A stretch of DNA of 64,000 bases from Morella rubra (taxonomy: Eukaryota; Streptophyta; Magnoliopsida; Fagales; Myricaceae), in NCBI GenBank assembly GCA_003952965.2, contig CM025853.1, positions 4,922,015-4,986,014 on the forward strand, given 5' to 3'. Position numbers and translations under genes: made by a program. The notes beneath the pieces were generated by a model. It saw only the letters and a list, made by a program, of their open reading frames with translations, was not told the DNA's origin and did not search any database. Each line of letters begins with the position of its first letter. The first letter of the stretch is position 1. This document shows, one piece after another, positions 44,701 through 59,700 of this stretch.

Positions 44701-47700
44701 GTACTAGTGTAGATTCCGTTCTTGAGAGTTTCCACTTCACGTGAAAAATGTTCCACAATCAGATATCCCCACCTAGGACCTAGCTTTAGTAAGACCAATA
44801 CTGGGTGATGCCCTTTTCTCCAAGAAGAAATGAGGAAATGACCTGTTAAATGTGAATTTTTTTTTCTTGGAAAAAACTCGACATTTCTGAGTAATATAAA
44901 TAATAAGCTATGTAGTGTTTGTCTCTTTTTTTGCACCATTTGTGTTCTTTGTAACCAGTTCGATATTCCCTGCTGTGAGGAAATAATTTAATGTTGGGAA
45001 GTCACTGCAGTTCGATAATTTCATTCAATTTCTCCATTCGCAGATACATGAGCCTTTTGTAAGCGAAATTTTGAAGCTTGGGGGAACTAGATGTGCTAGT
45101 CCTATGGAGGCAGGGAAAGGTAACACATGCTTAGACTCTTATCTATTTAAATTTTAATGGTTTTATATGATATTATGTTTTGGTGGCTTATGCTAGGCTA
45201 GATGCTTTTTCTCCTTGGGTAGTAGGAAGCCATTGAACAGCAGATTCCCAACAATACCTGTAATTAGTTATTTAGTTATGTATTTCTCAAAGGACGATGA
45301 TGTTGGTTTAAGGCTACCTTCGACTTAAGCATCAGGTTCCCCCTGAGAAGGGGCTGACCCAACTTGGCTTCAATTTGTAGGTTTTGAATGTCCTACTGGC
45401 GTTAGGTTTTTCAATTAATTTGACCTGGTTATATAAGATTTTGTCCATTTATTTCTGATTAGATGCCATCGCGGGAGATAGTGAAATCTAATTGCTGTCC
45501 TCAATTGCCAGAGGCCAAAACCCTCATTTTTCCATGTGGGGTATTCAACTCTTAGGAACAGAAGCAGGGCTTCCTTTTTTAGTTGTTATGAGAAAAATAA
45601 ACCAATTGTGTTGAAGTCCTTTTTAGTGGAAATGATTTGCCAATTTTTGGAAGCCAACTACTTCTGAACATATGAATTGTAGTTATCATGTGGAACCGAC
45701 TGATTGAGATTTTAGTGTTGAATTCTTAGACTGGTGTAAGTTTCATAAAGATATAATGAATTCCATTTCTACAGATAGACCCAAATGCTAAAACATGCAT
45801 TGGACTACAATCTCAGCATCATCATTGTTATTATGCTTCATCTAATGGCCTTAAATCCTTGAGCTACGCAAATTATGGAATCTGTATGTTTCAAATCTTA
45901 CTATTGGCTGTGTGATGCTTTTTCCTCTGCTCAATTTTTTCTTGCAGGTGTTACAGCTTTGGTTGTGTCAATATCTCATGTAGATCAAGTGAATGATTCA
46001 ATTTTTGGTAATGAGGGTTCTTTGAAAGGTCTGATGAAGCTTCTCCACTTAACGCTTAATATGGTGACCTGTCACTTCATTCATATACAGAACGCAACTT
46101 TATTGATATGCAGGATTGCACAAGGATGTTGTCATCATTCTCCATTCAACCTTATTACCAGCATATGCCCAAAATCTGGAAAAGCATCTCACAGGCAATT
46201 TACTGTTTGATATTGTTGGCTTTATATAACTCAAGTTTTCTAGAAAACATAACCTTATTATATCCAGAACCTGGTAAATGTCTCATAGGCAATTTATTGT
46301 TTGATATTGTTGCCTTTATATAACTTAAGTTCTCTAGAAAACATGTTTTCTGTTGAATGATCTTTATGCTCTATTGGGTTGCTGAGAAGACCCTGCTACA
46401 AAATCGGAACTTTTGTTTTCATCAGTTACCAACCATGATACCAATTGGGCTTCTGATTTTCCTGGTTTCATTATTTCTCGAACATATACTATTTACGAGT
46501 GACATTTTACTGACATCTGCCTCTATATGTGTCTTGCAGATGATGGTCCAACAGCTTGTCTTGTAGATGTATATGTCTCTAGGGGAACGTCTGAGCTGTT
46601 AGAGGGAAAAGTAATGGTAATGTTACATTATACTTTAGTATCTCCTCTTTTTCCCTATATTGCTTATCTGTGGATGTATAGATCTATTTTCCTTTTTGTT
46701 ATCAGCTAGTCTTGACAGGAAGAGTGCTGATGTTTCTTGAACCATTTAGATTACTTCATCAGGAAGATCGGATGCCATTGCAAGGGCTCGGCCTTTTCTC
46801 TCTGGTAAAATCTGATCTTGGTAGTCTAAATGGTTGTATAACATCGTTTTATGAACGTTTCTCTTTTGTTTTTAGTGTCAATATATCATCCATCAGTGTG
46901 CATTTGTGTGCAGCAATGTGCGAAAAGCTTTATGTTTTTGAGGGTGAAGTTGGTGCTGGCAGGTGTGCTTTATTCTTAGCTTGAAACCTTCTTTTCATAC
47001 TTAAGGCTGCCCGGGAATTTTAGGAAAATTCAGACAGAAAGCCTTTTGACCTTTTCACTATTTTGAGATCAAGAGCCATGTTTTCTATTTGATAAATTTG
47101 AGACTCAAGGTCGGGCTCAAGGTAATAGGCTTTCCATCAAATTATTGACGGAAAGTTACTAAGTAGATCCAGTCTCCCACTGACGTAGCTTCAACATTTA
47201 AAAGGAAAACAAAAAACAAAAGAAAGGAAAAAGAGAGCCCTTGTGGGACTGGAACACAAGGCGGACATGGGGAGGTGGAGGGGCTCTGAGAAGGGTGGTC
47301 AAGGAGGAGCCCATCCCCTATGCAGGGATTGGAACCCGGCACCCTCACTAATAGTTTTTCATTGGGAATTCTCACAGAAAGACTTATGAAGATTTGGAGT
47401 CGGAGTCAAGCCTGAATGCAAGTCTCGCGGTTACTGAAATGAAAATATGGGGTTTTGATGTCAAAATTGCGGAGAAACCCGACCCTTTCTGAATTTCTTG
47501 GCTTGGTGTTAGTTGTTCCAACCTACCCTGTTCTTGGTTCCTCTTTTGCCCTTTTCCTTTTTTGGTTTTTGAATCTTTTTGACACCTGGAATTTACATTA
47601 GTTCCAATGAGACCTACTCCAATAAAAGTTAGACGATAATTTTGATGGAAAGATTCTTAAAGATCTCAGATTTAAGTTGAGTCTCAAATTTATCAAATGC

Positions 47701-50700
47701 AAAAATAGGGCTTTTATTTCAAGTTCGTCAAAAGCACGAAGGGCTTCTTTCTGAATTTCTCGAAATTTTATTGGCTTGACATTTACTTATTTTTATAAAT
47801 CTTTAGGCGGAGCTGATGGAAATGTTATGGAATAAAAGAGAAAATCACGCTTAACATGATATTTAGTTTATGAATGAAATTTCCTACTTGGAAGTACAGG
47901 AGGAAAAAATAAATTAGGTACAACTGATACTAGAGGTTTTTTATGGCACTTGATATTTTCTATTTGTCTTGCTATCTCGTGGTTTTCTTTTTCCATGGCA
48001 GTAAAATTAAATTGGTTAATGACCTGCTTGAGGGCATCCATCTTGTTGCTTCTGTGGAGGCTATTTCTCTTGGTGTCAAAGCTGGTATTCATCCGTGGAT
48101 TATCTACGACATCATTTCTAATGCTGCTGGGAATTCCTGGTGCGTTCCTTTTTTTTTTTTTTTTCTTGGTATTACTCTTTAATAATTTTGTTTCTGTTCT
48201 GAATTCTAAGAGCTCAGTAAGATACTCTATATTCATGAAGTTGGTTTTTGTTTTGATGAATAATGTGTATGCATGGGTTTTCAATGCACTGGCTATATTG
48301 GGAAGAGCTTGAAACATGTCTCTGAGAATGGAGAGTTGTCAATTGAAACAGTTCTAGATTTCAAGATAGTTTTTTTTGAAGTTTTTAAAGGAAAGCTTCA
48401 ACCAAACATGAAAATGCTGAAGGAATTGAAATTATCGAGTTCTTATGCTACACACTTAAATCAAGTCTATTGCTTCTTTGAGACTAGACCCTCGAATCTA
48501 AGTATGAAAATGATAATGGAATGATGCAAAAGAAAAACATAAATAGATCTTGTCATTTTTGCACTTATTTACGTCCATTGAAGAGTAGCAAATCTGCCCT
48601 CCTAACTGAATAGGTGGATAAGTTTACTAGGAACCCTTGGGTGCCCTGGTGTGTTAAAAGATTCCTCAATACTTGTACATGTTCTACGTATTACTGATGT
48701 TGTGATCATGATGAGGACTTAAAGCAAATTAAAGTGGCATTTGAGTGCCAAAATTTTGGCCCCTAATTAAAAAAATTACAAAATAATCTCTCTCTCCCCT
48801 ATCAAATTCTTCTTTTCATTATAATATTCATTCAAATCTTCTCTCTCTTCACTTTTTCACCAACTCCCATAAACTATCTTTACTTTTTCACCAACTCCCA
48901 TACTCCAAAATTTCAAAACTCAAACACCACCTAAGTTGACACTTGTAGGTGGTTTATGAGGAGTCCTTGTATTCGCTGTTTGGATCTTTCTGCCACGTAC
49001 TATTCTGTGTAGAATAAAATCTTCATTTATCCATTTTTTTAACCTTTTTCCTGGGCTCGGTTTTGCAGGGTTTTCAAGAATCATGTTCCGCAGTTGTTAC
49101 GGGGTCACACCAAACATCATTTTCTAAATACTTTCATTCAAAAATTGGTAAGATATGCATGTTTCTCATGGTCTGCGACAGTTATGGGTTACGTAGGGTT
49201 TTGGTTTCAATGAAATCCTTGAAAGTTATATCGTTATCTCCTGAGGCAAATTAAGACTTTTTTAGCTCAGGCAAAAGTGAAAAGTTTGCTTAAAGAGTAT
49301 CCTGCTATTGATATGGCCATGTTTTCATCAAGCCCGTGGAAGAATTTGTTTCTTGACTAGTAGTTTACAATTTTTGTTCCTTCTAATAAACACAAAAAGT
49401 GAACCATAGAACTGAGCTGAACCATCATGAAAAGTTTTCTTTGGTTTGTTTGGTTTCATAGGTATGTGGTTCAGTTCTAAGTCCAATCTTTGGAAATGGA
49501 TTTGTTCAGTCTGGTTCCTATATTCCCCTTAAGGAAATCAATGAGGACCAAGTGGCACCCTGATAGTTTGTTTCGCATTCTGTGAGAATAAATTTCTCTG
49601 GAATTTCACTATTTTAGGAAATGAATGTTGTGGTGCTCAATTCAGATACACAATGTAAATGTTACATGAATCTGTGGCCTGCATAATTTAGGTGGAAGCT
49701 AAGCATTGAGTTGGACAACAATGTTCAACAGACAAATGCGAGATGAAGTAGAATTAAAAAAAAAAAGGTGTGAAACAGGGATGTAATTGTTTCAGCGTTA
49801 TACCCAAGAATTACCAAATAATTTGGTGGCTTAAATTGAGATTATGTTTGGATTAGAAATAGAGATGCTATGTTTTCAATTGAATTTGATTTGGATGAGC
49901 TAACCAATGAAGCACATAAAGTACACATGAGTTGCCGAAATTTCTTCACCATGAGGTGCCAGTAGCGTGACAAATATTTATCTCAAACTAGCAACTGCAA
50001 ACTGATGGATGAAAGAGTTCAGACTTTTGCTTCTGGAGGAGGCAAAGGAGTGTCTCATACTCTTAAAATAACATAATAGCCTGGTTAAAATCTGTAATTC
50101 TGGTTAATACAGGAAAAGCAGTGTGTCAATGTTGGAGTTCAGTCGGGTGCCAATGCACATGAACTTTGGGAAAAATTCTTAGTGTTGAAAACTTTGTTTC
50201 AGATTCGTGGAGAATCTGGTATACTTAGAAAATCCAGTTGGTAGAAATAAATATTTATGCTGTATTTCAAGTAAGTCTCCTTACATCCTGTGTAGGCTTG
50301 TTTGTTAAGTGGAACTTTAGTCTCTAGCTACCCTCACAACTGAAGTTGTTAGGATTTGACTTTCAACTTTTGTGAATTGATAACTCGACTTGTTAGGAAA
50401 ATTGACAAGTCGACTTTATTTCTATTTTAGTTAGGACAATTGACAACTTGACTTGTCAGGATTTGACTTGTCAACTTTAGATGATTTGTAAATGTTTTTG
50501 CAATTTAATCTCGTTCTTATTACTCAAATAATAATTATATTTTTGTTAATAGCGTGATTTTTGTCTCAATATAGTTGGTCATCGTAGGAAGGGAATGAAT
50601 TTATTGATACTTATATCTGGACATTGTTTATTGAACTGTGGAATACATAGTAATATAGTACACTTCAGAATAGTTGAATCTTTATAGTTCTGGGGATTTG

Positions 50701-53700
50701 CATATTTTGGAAGAGAGGTACCGAGTTGAAAAATGAACTTACAATATGTGAAATATAGCTGATTGTCATTTCGCCTTCAATATTTAGTGGTAGATGCTAT
50801 GTTTTTATGTGCTGATATAGTACGAAAGCTGTATAAAGTAAAAGTCAGTCTTCTACAATTGCAGGAATGATGTGCCAATTAATTTTACAATTATGGTTTT
50901 TTATTCGAGAGCTTTCAAATTTTTCTTTCCGGTTGATGCTGTTTTTTTTTTCTTCCTTACAATACATAGAACTAATTGAATTTCCAAGTTCTAGGGAGTT
51001 ATTTTGGATGTGGCGAAATCGTTTACGTTTCCTCTTCCGCTTTTGTCAGTGGCTCATCAACAGCTTCTTGGTAATATCTAAGAACATGAGATATTTCACA
51101 TCACATAATTTGATTTTGGGAGGAACTTGGTTCCTTCTTATCTACTTCACAAATTTCCTTTTTCAGGATGTTCACATGGTTCTGGAGTGGATGACAATGC
51201 CACACTAGTCGAGGTTATCACCATATAGCGATGTTTGAAAACCTTCTGCAGAAAGCGTTTGTAGCTTTCTTCAAGAGATGTTTCAAACAAAATCTTTTAT
51301 TCAGTCATGATTGTCCATATCAGAACCATTTGTTTTTTGGTTCGTGACTTCATAATTCTTGTGCAGGTTTGGGAAAAAGTCCTTGGGGTTTGTATAAAAG
51401 ATGCAACTGATGCAGAAATTTATTACCCTGAGCAACTGGCAAACCAAATTATTGCTGAATCTAGTACTGTGAAACGAATTGGTTTCATTGGTCTCGGAGC
51501 AATGGGATTTGGCATGGCAACTCACCTGCTGAGATCAAACTTTTGCGTCCTTGGTTATGATGTAATCACCTCCATTAAATTCTTATTTACATCCTACTTG
51601 AAAGGTTATTACGTTTTTGCAACAGGACTCTGGAATGACTTGCAATTGTTTTCCTGCGCAATTTTTGTGCTTAACTTTCTCCATTTGCAATCTTTCCTCT
51701 TTAAACTGTGGGAATGAACACGACTAATGAAGTTTGAGATGTTATCGTATAACTGTTGGGAAACTTGAGAATAAGAAGTGAAAGGGCTTTGGAATATATT
51801 AAACAGCAGCTGTGCTGTTTAGGGAATGAAGAGGTGATTTCCTCCGAAACTGATGGAAATAGATGAGCTCATCAGTAATTTGATACCAACATTTTTTTTA
51901 TACTTCTTGGAGTCATGAAGTGCCAGAATAGTTACTTCATTTTCTTCTTTGAACTTCATATGTCTAGTTGTTAGATTATGTTCTAATAATCATATTGTGT
52001 CACTGTCTTTGTAATCGTCTTCCGGAAAATTTATAAGCCCATATGCACAATCACCGATATAATGGCTATAACTGATTCTCACACAGCATGATATGTTTGC
52101 ATGTATGGGTGTGTGAGCTGCAGGTGGCCACACATGATTTTGCGTGCGAGTTTGTTCAGGAATTTGGGAGGATGTCTCTATATATTTATTTAATTGGTTT
52201 GTTTTAATATTAACGTGGTTATAATATAATGTTTATGAGCTTGTTTTGGGTTAGGAAACTGAGTTCTCACGAATTGGGATGATCATTCCACTTAAACTTT
52301 TGATTAATATATTTTTGCACCTGTTTGGTGGACGCAGGTATATAAACCAACATTAGCACGATTTGCAGAAGCGGGTGGCTTGGTTGGCAACACTCCAGCA
52401 GAAGTATGTCAAGGTAATTGGATACATGAAAAATCAATCAATATAAGCGAAAATTTGAGTGCATGAATAAAGGATTAGACAATTCTCACAAGGTCTAATT
52501 TCTTGTAATACAATGACATATCTTGAGAATGTAAATTGCTGTAATTCAATAAAATGTTCAATTTGATGCATATTAATGTACTTAATAATGATCAGTCCAT
52601 TGTGTAAAGATTAGGTTTTCATGTATCAGGAGAGAAGAAATTAATTTCTCCTCTCTCTGTCATTCCATTATATATCATCACAATAAAATCGACCTGCACT
52701 TATTACGTATATTTCTTTCCATAGTTATAATCTCTTTCCTGAACAACCCGCTCTTTCCTTAACACTCCCCCTCAAGCTGGAGCATATAGATCATATAAGC
52801 TCAGCTTGGAACAAATAAACTCTTATTAGACTTCGACTCCAAGCCTTGGTAAACACACCTGCAAGTTGATCCCTAGATCTCACGAACGGTGTAGAAATGT
52901 CCCCAGTTAAGATCTTATCTCTAACAAAATGACAATCAACCTCAATATGATTAGTTCTTTTGTGAAAAACAGGATTAGATGCAATATGCACAACCGCTTG
53001 ATTATCACAATATAAGGGAATAGGAGTTGAAGCTGGAAAACCAATCTGTTGACAGCAAACAATGGACAAACGTCTATAAGGAGCAAAAGAGATATGATGA
53101 TCATAGACATTTGTCCATTGTTTGCTTTGAACTTCTTCCTTGAGTTGTTTTTATAGGTTGTTTTCTTTTAAAGTAACCCTGGAGCAGGTACTAGCTTTAC
53201 TGGTGTGATAGTACCGAATGCTTTTTATGAGATGGCAGCGTTGTCAGCACCTAAAATGTTTCAGCCTTCATCAGATTCAGAACAATTAGTATTATTATGT
53301 GCATGGGCCAAGCATAGACTGCTACTGGTTATTCTGAAGTAAATAAACATAGACAGAACATATGAGGATTTAAAACCCTACTGCTGCCTCAAATTGAACT
53401 ATCCATTTTGCTTCAAAACCTCTTCAGAGAAATATATGGTCTATATCTATGCATGTCCTGTAGCCTTTCCTTTACAGTGTGATCCACCTTCTCTAGTGTA
53501 GTGGTCAGTTCCAGTTAGTTCAGGAACTATAAAATAAATAATTGGATATGTAGATGTGCTCTTAGATGGTGAAAAGTTCACAATTATGTTTGAGTTGCTT
53601 TTATGGAGCAAGAACTTTTTGTTTGACATATTTTCCATTCCAGACGTTGATGCACTTATAATTATGGTCACAAATGAAGCTCAGGCTGAGAGTGTTTTAT

Positions 53701-56700
53701 ATGGAGACTATGGTGCAGTTTCAGGTATACTAAAACTTTCAGCATATCATTTCCGTTTTTAAGCAGGACTGACTTTGTTTTCTGTTTTTGATAGCCCTTC
53801 CATCTGGAGCATCGATTATCCTATCTTCCACTGTTTCTCCTGGATTCGTGAGCCAACTAGAGCACCGGTTACTAAGTATGTCCTTCTATACTGACATGTT
53901 AGCTGTTGATCTTGTCTGCAGAATGGATTTCCTATTCTGAAATATAACTGCTACCTTTTCTTTCTTCGCTTTGTTGTTTGTTTTTTCCAAACCTTAAAAG
54001 TTGTTCAGTATGTCTTAGTCTCACGGTGTCAGCTTAAGATGGCTCAGAATCCTGATAATACAATGAAATGCGAATTAATTATCATATTGTTCCCTGGTAC
54101 TAGCCATTGTTCTAATTCAATTTTGCTAATGAGAACATCTAATTAAATCTGCCAAATGTAACGAGTTTGGTTAGAGTCTTAGACATAGCTTCAAAAGCTA
54201 TTTATGTTAATCATTAAAGGTTCCTTGGCTGATTCTCTTGTTTCTAATCTTAACACTTAAAATTTTGACTGACAAAATCGATTTACTCCCTACTCCATTA
54301 CTCCCCAACTGTCTTGGACATGGGGTTATTCTGTTCGGGGTGATACTTTATCGTTATTATCATTTAAAGCCTTTGTGTAGGTAGACAGGAAGACTGCTAA
54401 TCGAGTATGTAATGTTATAATTTCGTCCTCTAGTGATGTTGACTGTGTCTATGCTTATGATTACTCTTGTTAATTTTTTCTTCTGTTTCTTTAGTCTTCT
54501 TAGAACCTTCCATGCCATGCTTTTACTCTCTACTTTCATAGTGTGATCATATATTGATCATCACCAATTTCTTAGATGAAGGCAAGAACTTGAAATTGGT
54601 GGATGCCCCTGTTTCTGGCGGTGTTAAGAGGGCCTCCATGGGAACACTTACGGTGTGCAAATACTGCCCTCTCTTTTACTGAAATAGCTCTTTATGGTGA
54701 CTGAAATTTCACCATCTTTTTCAGATAATGGCTTCTGGTACAGATGAAGCTCTTAAGAGTACTGGTTTAGTTCTCGCAGGTAGGAGCATGTTAAGGAAAT
54801 TCATTGCAGGAGTTTCTACTCTTAGGATGCAGGTGATTCAGCAGTAATTTTCTGACTGATACTCTGCTTATTTTTGTACAGCGTTGAGTGAGAAACTTTA
54901 TGTTATCAGAGGAGGTTGTGGGGCTGGAAGGTATTTCTAACTCAAATGGAGCATTTTTTTTTCTTTTTCTCGTAAATTACTTTCATCTTACCATGATTCC
55001 AGAGACAAATGCATCCTTATATATGATAAACACGAAGAGAAAAAATGTACTGCACTCACCTTATTGAGCCCTAGTAATCTGATTTTGCTGTGGAAGTCAA
55101 TTTTTATTATTTTGTTCTTTCATATTCTGTTCTCTAGTGGCGTAAAGATGGTTAATCAACTGCTTGCTGGAGTTCATATAGCCTCAGCAGCCGAGGCAAT
55201 GGCATTTGGAGCTCGATTGGGTATTAATACAAGAATGTTGTTCGATGTCATCACAAATAGTGGGGGAACATCCTGGTATTCAACTGACTCTGTAATGAAG
55301 CATCCCACCCCACCCCCCCCCCCCCACCCCGCATGTTTGTGGGATTATTGAACCCTTAGTGTCGTGTGATTTACCATGCATTTGTTTCTGTTAACCTGAG
55401 TATGATCGCTCTCATTAATTGATACTTTTTTGGAGCTGTGCCATAAATACGGATTTCTCTGTTTCCATTGAGCCAGTACCTGAGAGATGAGAAAGAACTA
55501 AGTTCTGCAATTGTCGGGGAATGGTTTTGGCTGTTGAATTATGTACTAGTTTGCCCTACTAGCTCAAATTTTTGGTTTGGATGGTTTAACGAGTCCCAAA
55601 TTTTCTGATGGGACTATTGGATAAAAATTCATGCTGCTGCAGATTCCTTCTTTATTTTTTTAAGATCCTCTTTTGCTCAGCATAAGTCCCTCATCTTTTC
55701 AAATCAACTTGAGTTACTGATATGCTTTCCTGGGTAAAAATTATAACGGACAACAACTATTACATTGATTGTTATGTAATTCCAAGAATACAAGACTAAC
55801 AGAGTTTCCTTAAATTGAAAAAGAAAAGAAACAAAGAAAATTTAATTGGCCAAAAGGTGGTGATATAAACCAAAACGACATAATGTAATTGTAATTGCCC
55901 TCCGTTGGAAAACCAATTATCATCAAATATTGGCAAGGTCTTGAGAGGATTCAAATAGTAGTGGTGCAGCATATTATTATTTCGTCATTGAAGTCAGTAA
56001 CTTGTCTTTCGAGGTTTAGGATCTGGTCAGCTAACCAATGTAGGTCTGACAATGATTAAGAGGGCATGCATAAAAGTTTGCTTCACTGGTGCTCGCTCCA
56101 AGGATAGGGGCCTGCCATAGACATTCAGTTTAGAGTTTCTTGGAACGGTATAACCAACTCGTTTCCAGCTTCTTCTATTTGAATAAATGTGAAGATATCA
56201 CATTCATGGTTATTTTCATAGTTGTGTGGCTTAGCCTAGTCAGCTTTGTTTTTTGTTTTTTTTTTTTTGGGGGGGGGTGGTATGCTAATTTGCTTTCTAG
56301 TTTGGATTGAGTTTGTCTTCTATATGCTTGGAATTTTGTTTCCTTATTTATTTGAAGTTACTAAATTGAGTAGTCAAAGTAAAGAAGGTAAGCTTTATCC
56401 CTCTGACTACTTACCTTCTTCTATCTTCCGAGACTACTGTGGCTTAAGAGTATTTAGTGGATTTGAAAGGATAACTTGTATACTGTTTTCAAATGCCTAC
56501 TTATTAGGTGTATACAGTGTCAACTTCTACCTATGGGTACCGCATGAAGTGGTTGTGGCTTTCAACATTATATTTTGAGCTACTAAATGCCTGTGACATC
56601 CCTAGTTCATCTCAAGAAAGATGACCTAAACTTGGATGTGGTTGCTAAGTTAATGACTTACTGAATTCATGTACACATTCGTTATACTGGATGGAATATT

Positions 56701-59700
56701 GCATCACATCTAATAGCCTGTTAGCAAGAATTATGGGTTATAGTGGAGAGCCTTAGGAAGCAAGGTCTGGTTTAAATTTCTCAATATGTCATCATTGTGT
56801 ATTTGACATCACCAGGTTGTGGTCTCCCCCTTCTTGGTCATTCATGTTTTTATTCAGATAAGAAGCCTCATGCATTTGTCAAAGATTAGTGTGTCATTTA
56901 CAGCTATAGAAATCGATCTTGAGCAACTTTTTCTGTTGCAGGATGTTTGAAAATCGTGTTCCGCATATGTTAGATGGTGATTATACACCATACTCTGCAC
57001 TGGACATCTTTGTGAAGGACCTGGTTGGGCTAAAATCTACCTATGCTTTTTCTTTGTGAAAACAACTTGTTTGGCTAAAAGTCATGTGAGGTGATAATAA
57101 TAATGGTTCCAATCATCTGCAGGGGATTGTTGCTCGTGAATGCTCCTATCGTAAAGTTCCCCTTCATATTGCCACTATCGCACACCAGCTGTTCCTCTCA
57201 GGTGCTGCGGGATCTCTTAAATTTATCTAGTGTCGTTGAATCTTATCTGTCTCTGTTTTAGGTTGTTCAACCTGCAGAAGACTTTCTGCTTTAACCCCAC
57301 AGGCAATACTAAAACCTCTTAGCAGTCGACAGACAAAGTATTTGACAGTGACTTGGTTGTTTTTAACTCCTTGTTTTGTCTGTGCTAAGTCCTGGTAGTT
57401 GGTTTCACTCATAGCAAGTAGTCTGGTTTTCCTTTGATTCCATCGAGTTCAAAAGTGAGGGGAATAATTTTTCTCACTTCATAAATTGTATGGTGAGTAG
57501 AATTGATTGTTTTCCGTTAAAGAGAGTCAGAGAGGGAAAGAGATAGAGAGCTGTTAGGAAAAAAAAAAAACTTATGACTCCTGAGACCCGAGACATTCAT
57601 CAGTAACATATAATTGCTTTTTTATTTCTTTTTCAATAAAACCTACTTGCAGGTAAAAAAGTTCTTTTACATTTTTTCTTGTTCCCCACTCTTGCACTTC
57701 CTTTTTCCCTTCTTACACATCATACATTCTCTTTTTTTTGATAAGTAAGTTAAACTTTATTGAAAAAGAAAAATAGTTAACAGGACAAAAGATTGTACTG
57801 AAAACATCTAAACCATATAAGCTATAAAGCTAACAAAAATCCGAAAGGTCCAAAAAAGGAAAAGCCTACACCGCATTTGCCCATAGAAAAAGAGACTGCA
57901 ACATCTGGCCCTTCAAACACTCCGACTATAATGCCTTATTATTAAAACATCCATTATTTCTTTCTCTCCATAAACACCACCAATACAGGAGGGTATCATT
58001 TTCCAAACCGCCAAAGCTGTCGGATCATCAAACTTCCTCTTCCAACACATCAAAACCTCAACCACCCTACTAGGCATAACCCAAGAAAGATTCAACAAAC
58101 AGAACATATTCGACCACAACCCTCTAGCAACCGAACAATGAAGAAGAATATGATCACGACTCCCCATCACATCTACACAAATAACACCAATCAGTCAAGC
58201 AAATGCTCCTCCTCCTCCTTAAATTGTCTATGGTCAATACTTTCTCATGAGCAGCCCCCTACACAAATTCTTCGAACCCAATCAAAGCAGCCTATCATCA
58301 ACACCTCTTCTTATTGTCGTCGAGTAAAGGAGAGAAAATAAATTCGAAACTTAATCCATCTTCCAATCATTAAAAGTTCTTAGAAACTGAACATTCCAAA
58401 CAACCATACCAGAGCTTACACCCAACCATTTTCTTGTGGTCAAGTCCAACAGAGAGTCCAATGGTGAAAAAGACATGACTGCCCATTTGAACTGGTCCAG
58501 TCCAACCATTGTCTTGTGGAATATGCACGTCTATGTCAATGAGGCACTTGTTTTTTTCCTCTAAAACCATGTCATGATTTTCTGAACCAGTTTTCTTCTG
58601 TTTCAGGTAAATAGCTTTGGTTTGTTTATACACAAGCTTACAAAATTTTCCTACCCTGTGGAAATATGCACTTTTCAAAAGGCTAAACTTGCGCTTTTGA
58701 ACTTATCTGAAAACAATCAATTATTATTTTCAACACTTAGATTGTGGCAGAAACTTTTCTACCTGAAGGGTGGGGTGGCAGAATATAACACTCGTTACCC
58801 TGTGTATGGCAGAAACAAAATGCATTCTTGTTAGTAGATCACATAGGACGAAGAAAGCCTTTAATCATGTCAATATCTGTCTATGATATTGTCAGTTGCA
58901 TGCCTTTTGAGTGGTTTAACAAATTAGTGATTCATTGTCATTTTACTGCTGATCAGGTTCTGCTGCAGGCTGGGGCCGCCAAGACGATTCTGGTGTGGTT
59001 AAGGTATGGACAAATTCAGCTGGGCTTCTAAATTTGGTTGGGGAACCCTCGAATATTGAATGTAGGAGGATAAGTAGTTAAAGTTGAATATGGAAAACTG
59101 GGGTTTTCACTCCATTTAACATATGATTCACAGTAGAGGAGGACAAGTACAGTATTTCTTATATTTTTCCTCAATTCCCTTGAAGCTAATTGTTACAATA
59201 TTATAACCTATCTATCTGCCCCTCAATCTGTGGCAAAGATAACCCGCATACCCTGCTTGCTTAAGATTGTGTTAAAAATGCTACTGGAAGCCCCCTTTTT
59301 GCAAATGGCTGTGAATTGCTCTACAATCTTCACATAAGCTATACAACGTAAGCCAGCATGCAATTTTCCTATTTAATGTCAATCGGCATTTTATGTGCTT
59401 GGTTCGAGTATGTTACAATGGATTGAGCAATGTTATTCTTGTTTATTGTCATAATAAACCCTCTGTGATTCTTCAGCATCATACCCAAGTCCAACCATAC
59501 AACCTCACAAAACCCCCTGTGCCATCGCTTTAACTCATCCTCTGCACTTCAGCTCTACAATTGACTGGTTTTGGCAGTGGTGTTCCAACTCGACATGAGC
59601 TATACTTTATTGAAGATCAGGGCTGATACAGTAATATGAATACTTTTATATCCCTACCCTGTGGAAATATGCACTTTTCAAAAGGCTAAACTTGCGCTTT

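Noticed and set aside
47220..47350. tRNA-like B-box (complement reads GGTTCCAATCCC) suggesting a SINE
   Set aside because: No matching A-box at the right distance, no A-tail and no target duplication could be seen.
48002..48312. Plus-strand ORFs extending past 48139
   Set aside because: They are read-through of exon 8 into intron 8; the donor at 48139/48140 and frame continuity with exon 9 decide the boundary.
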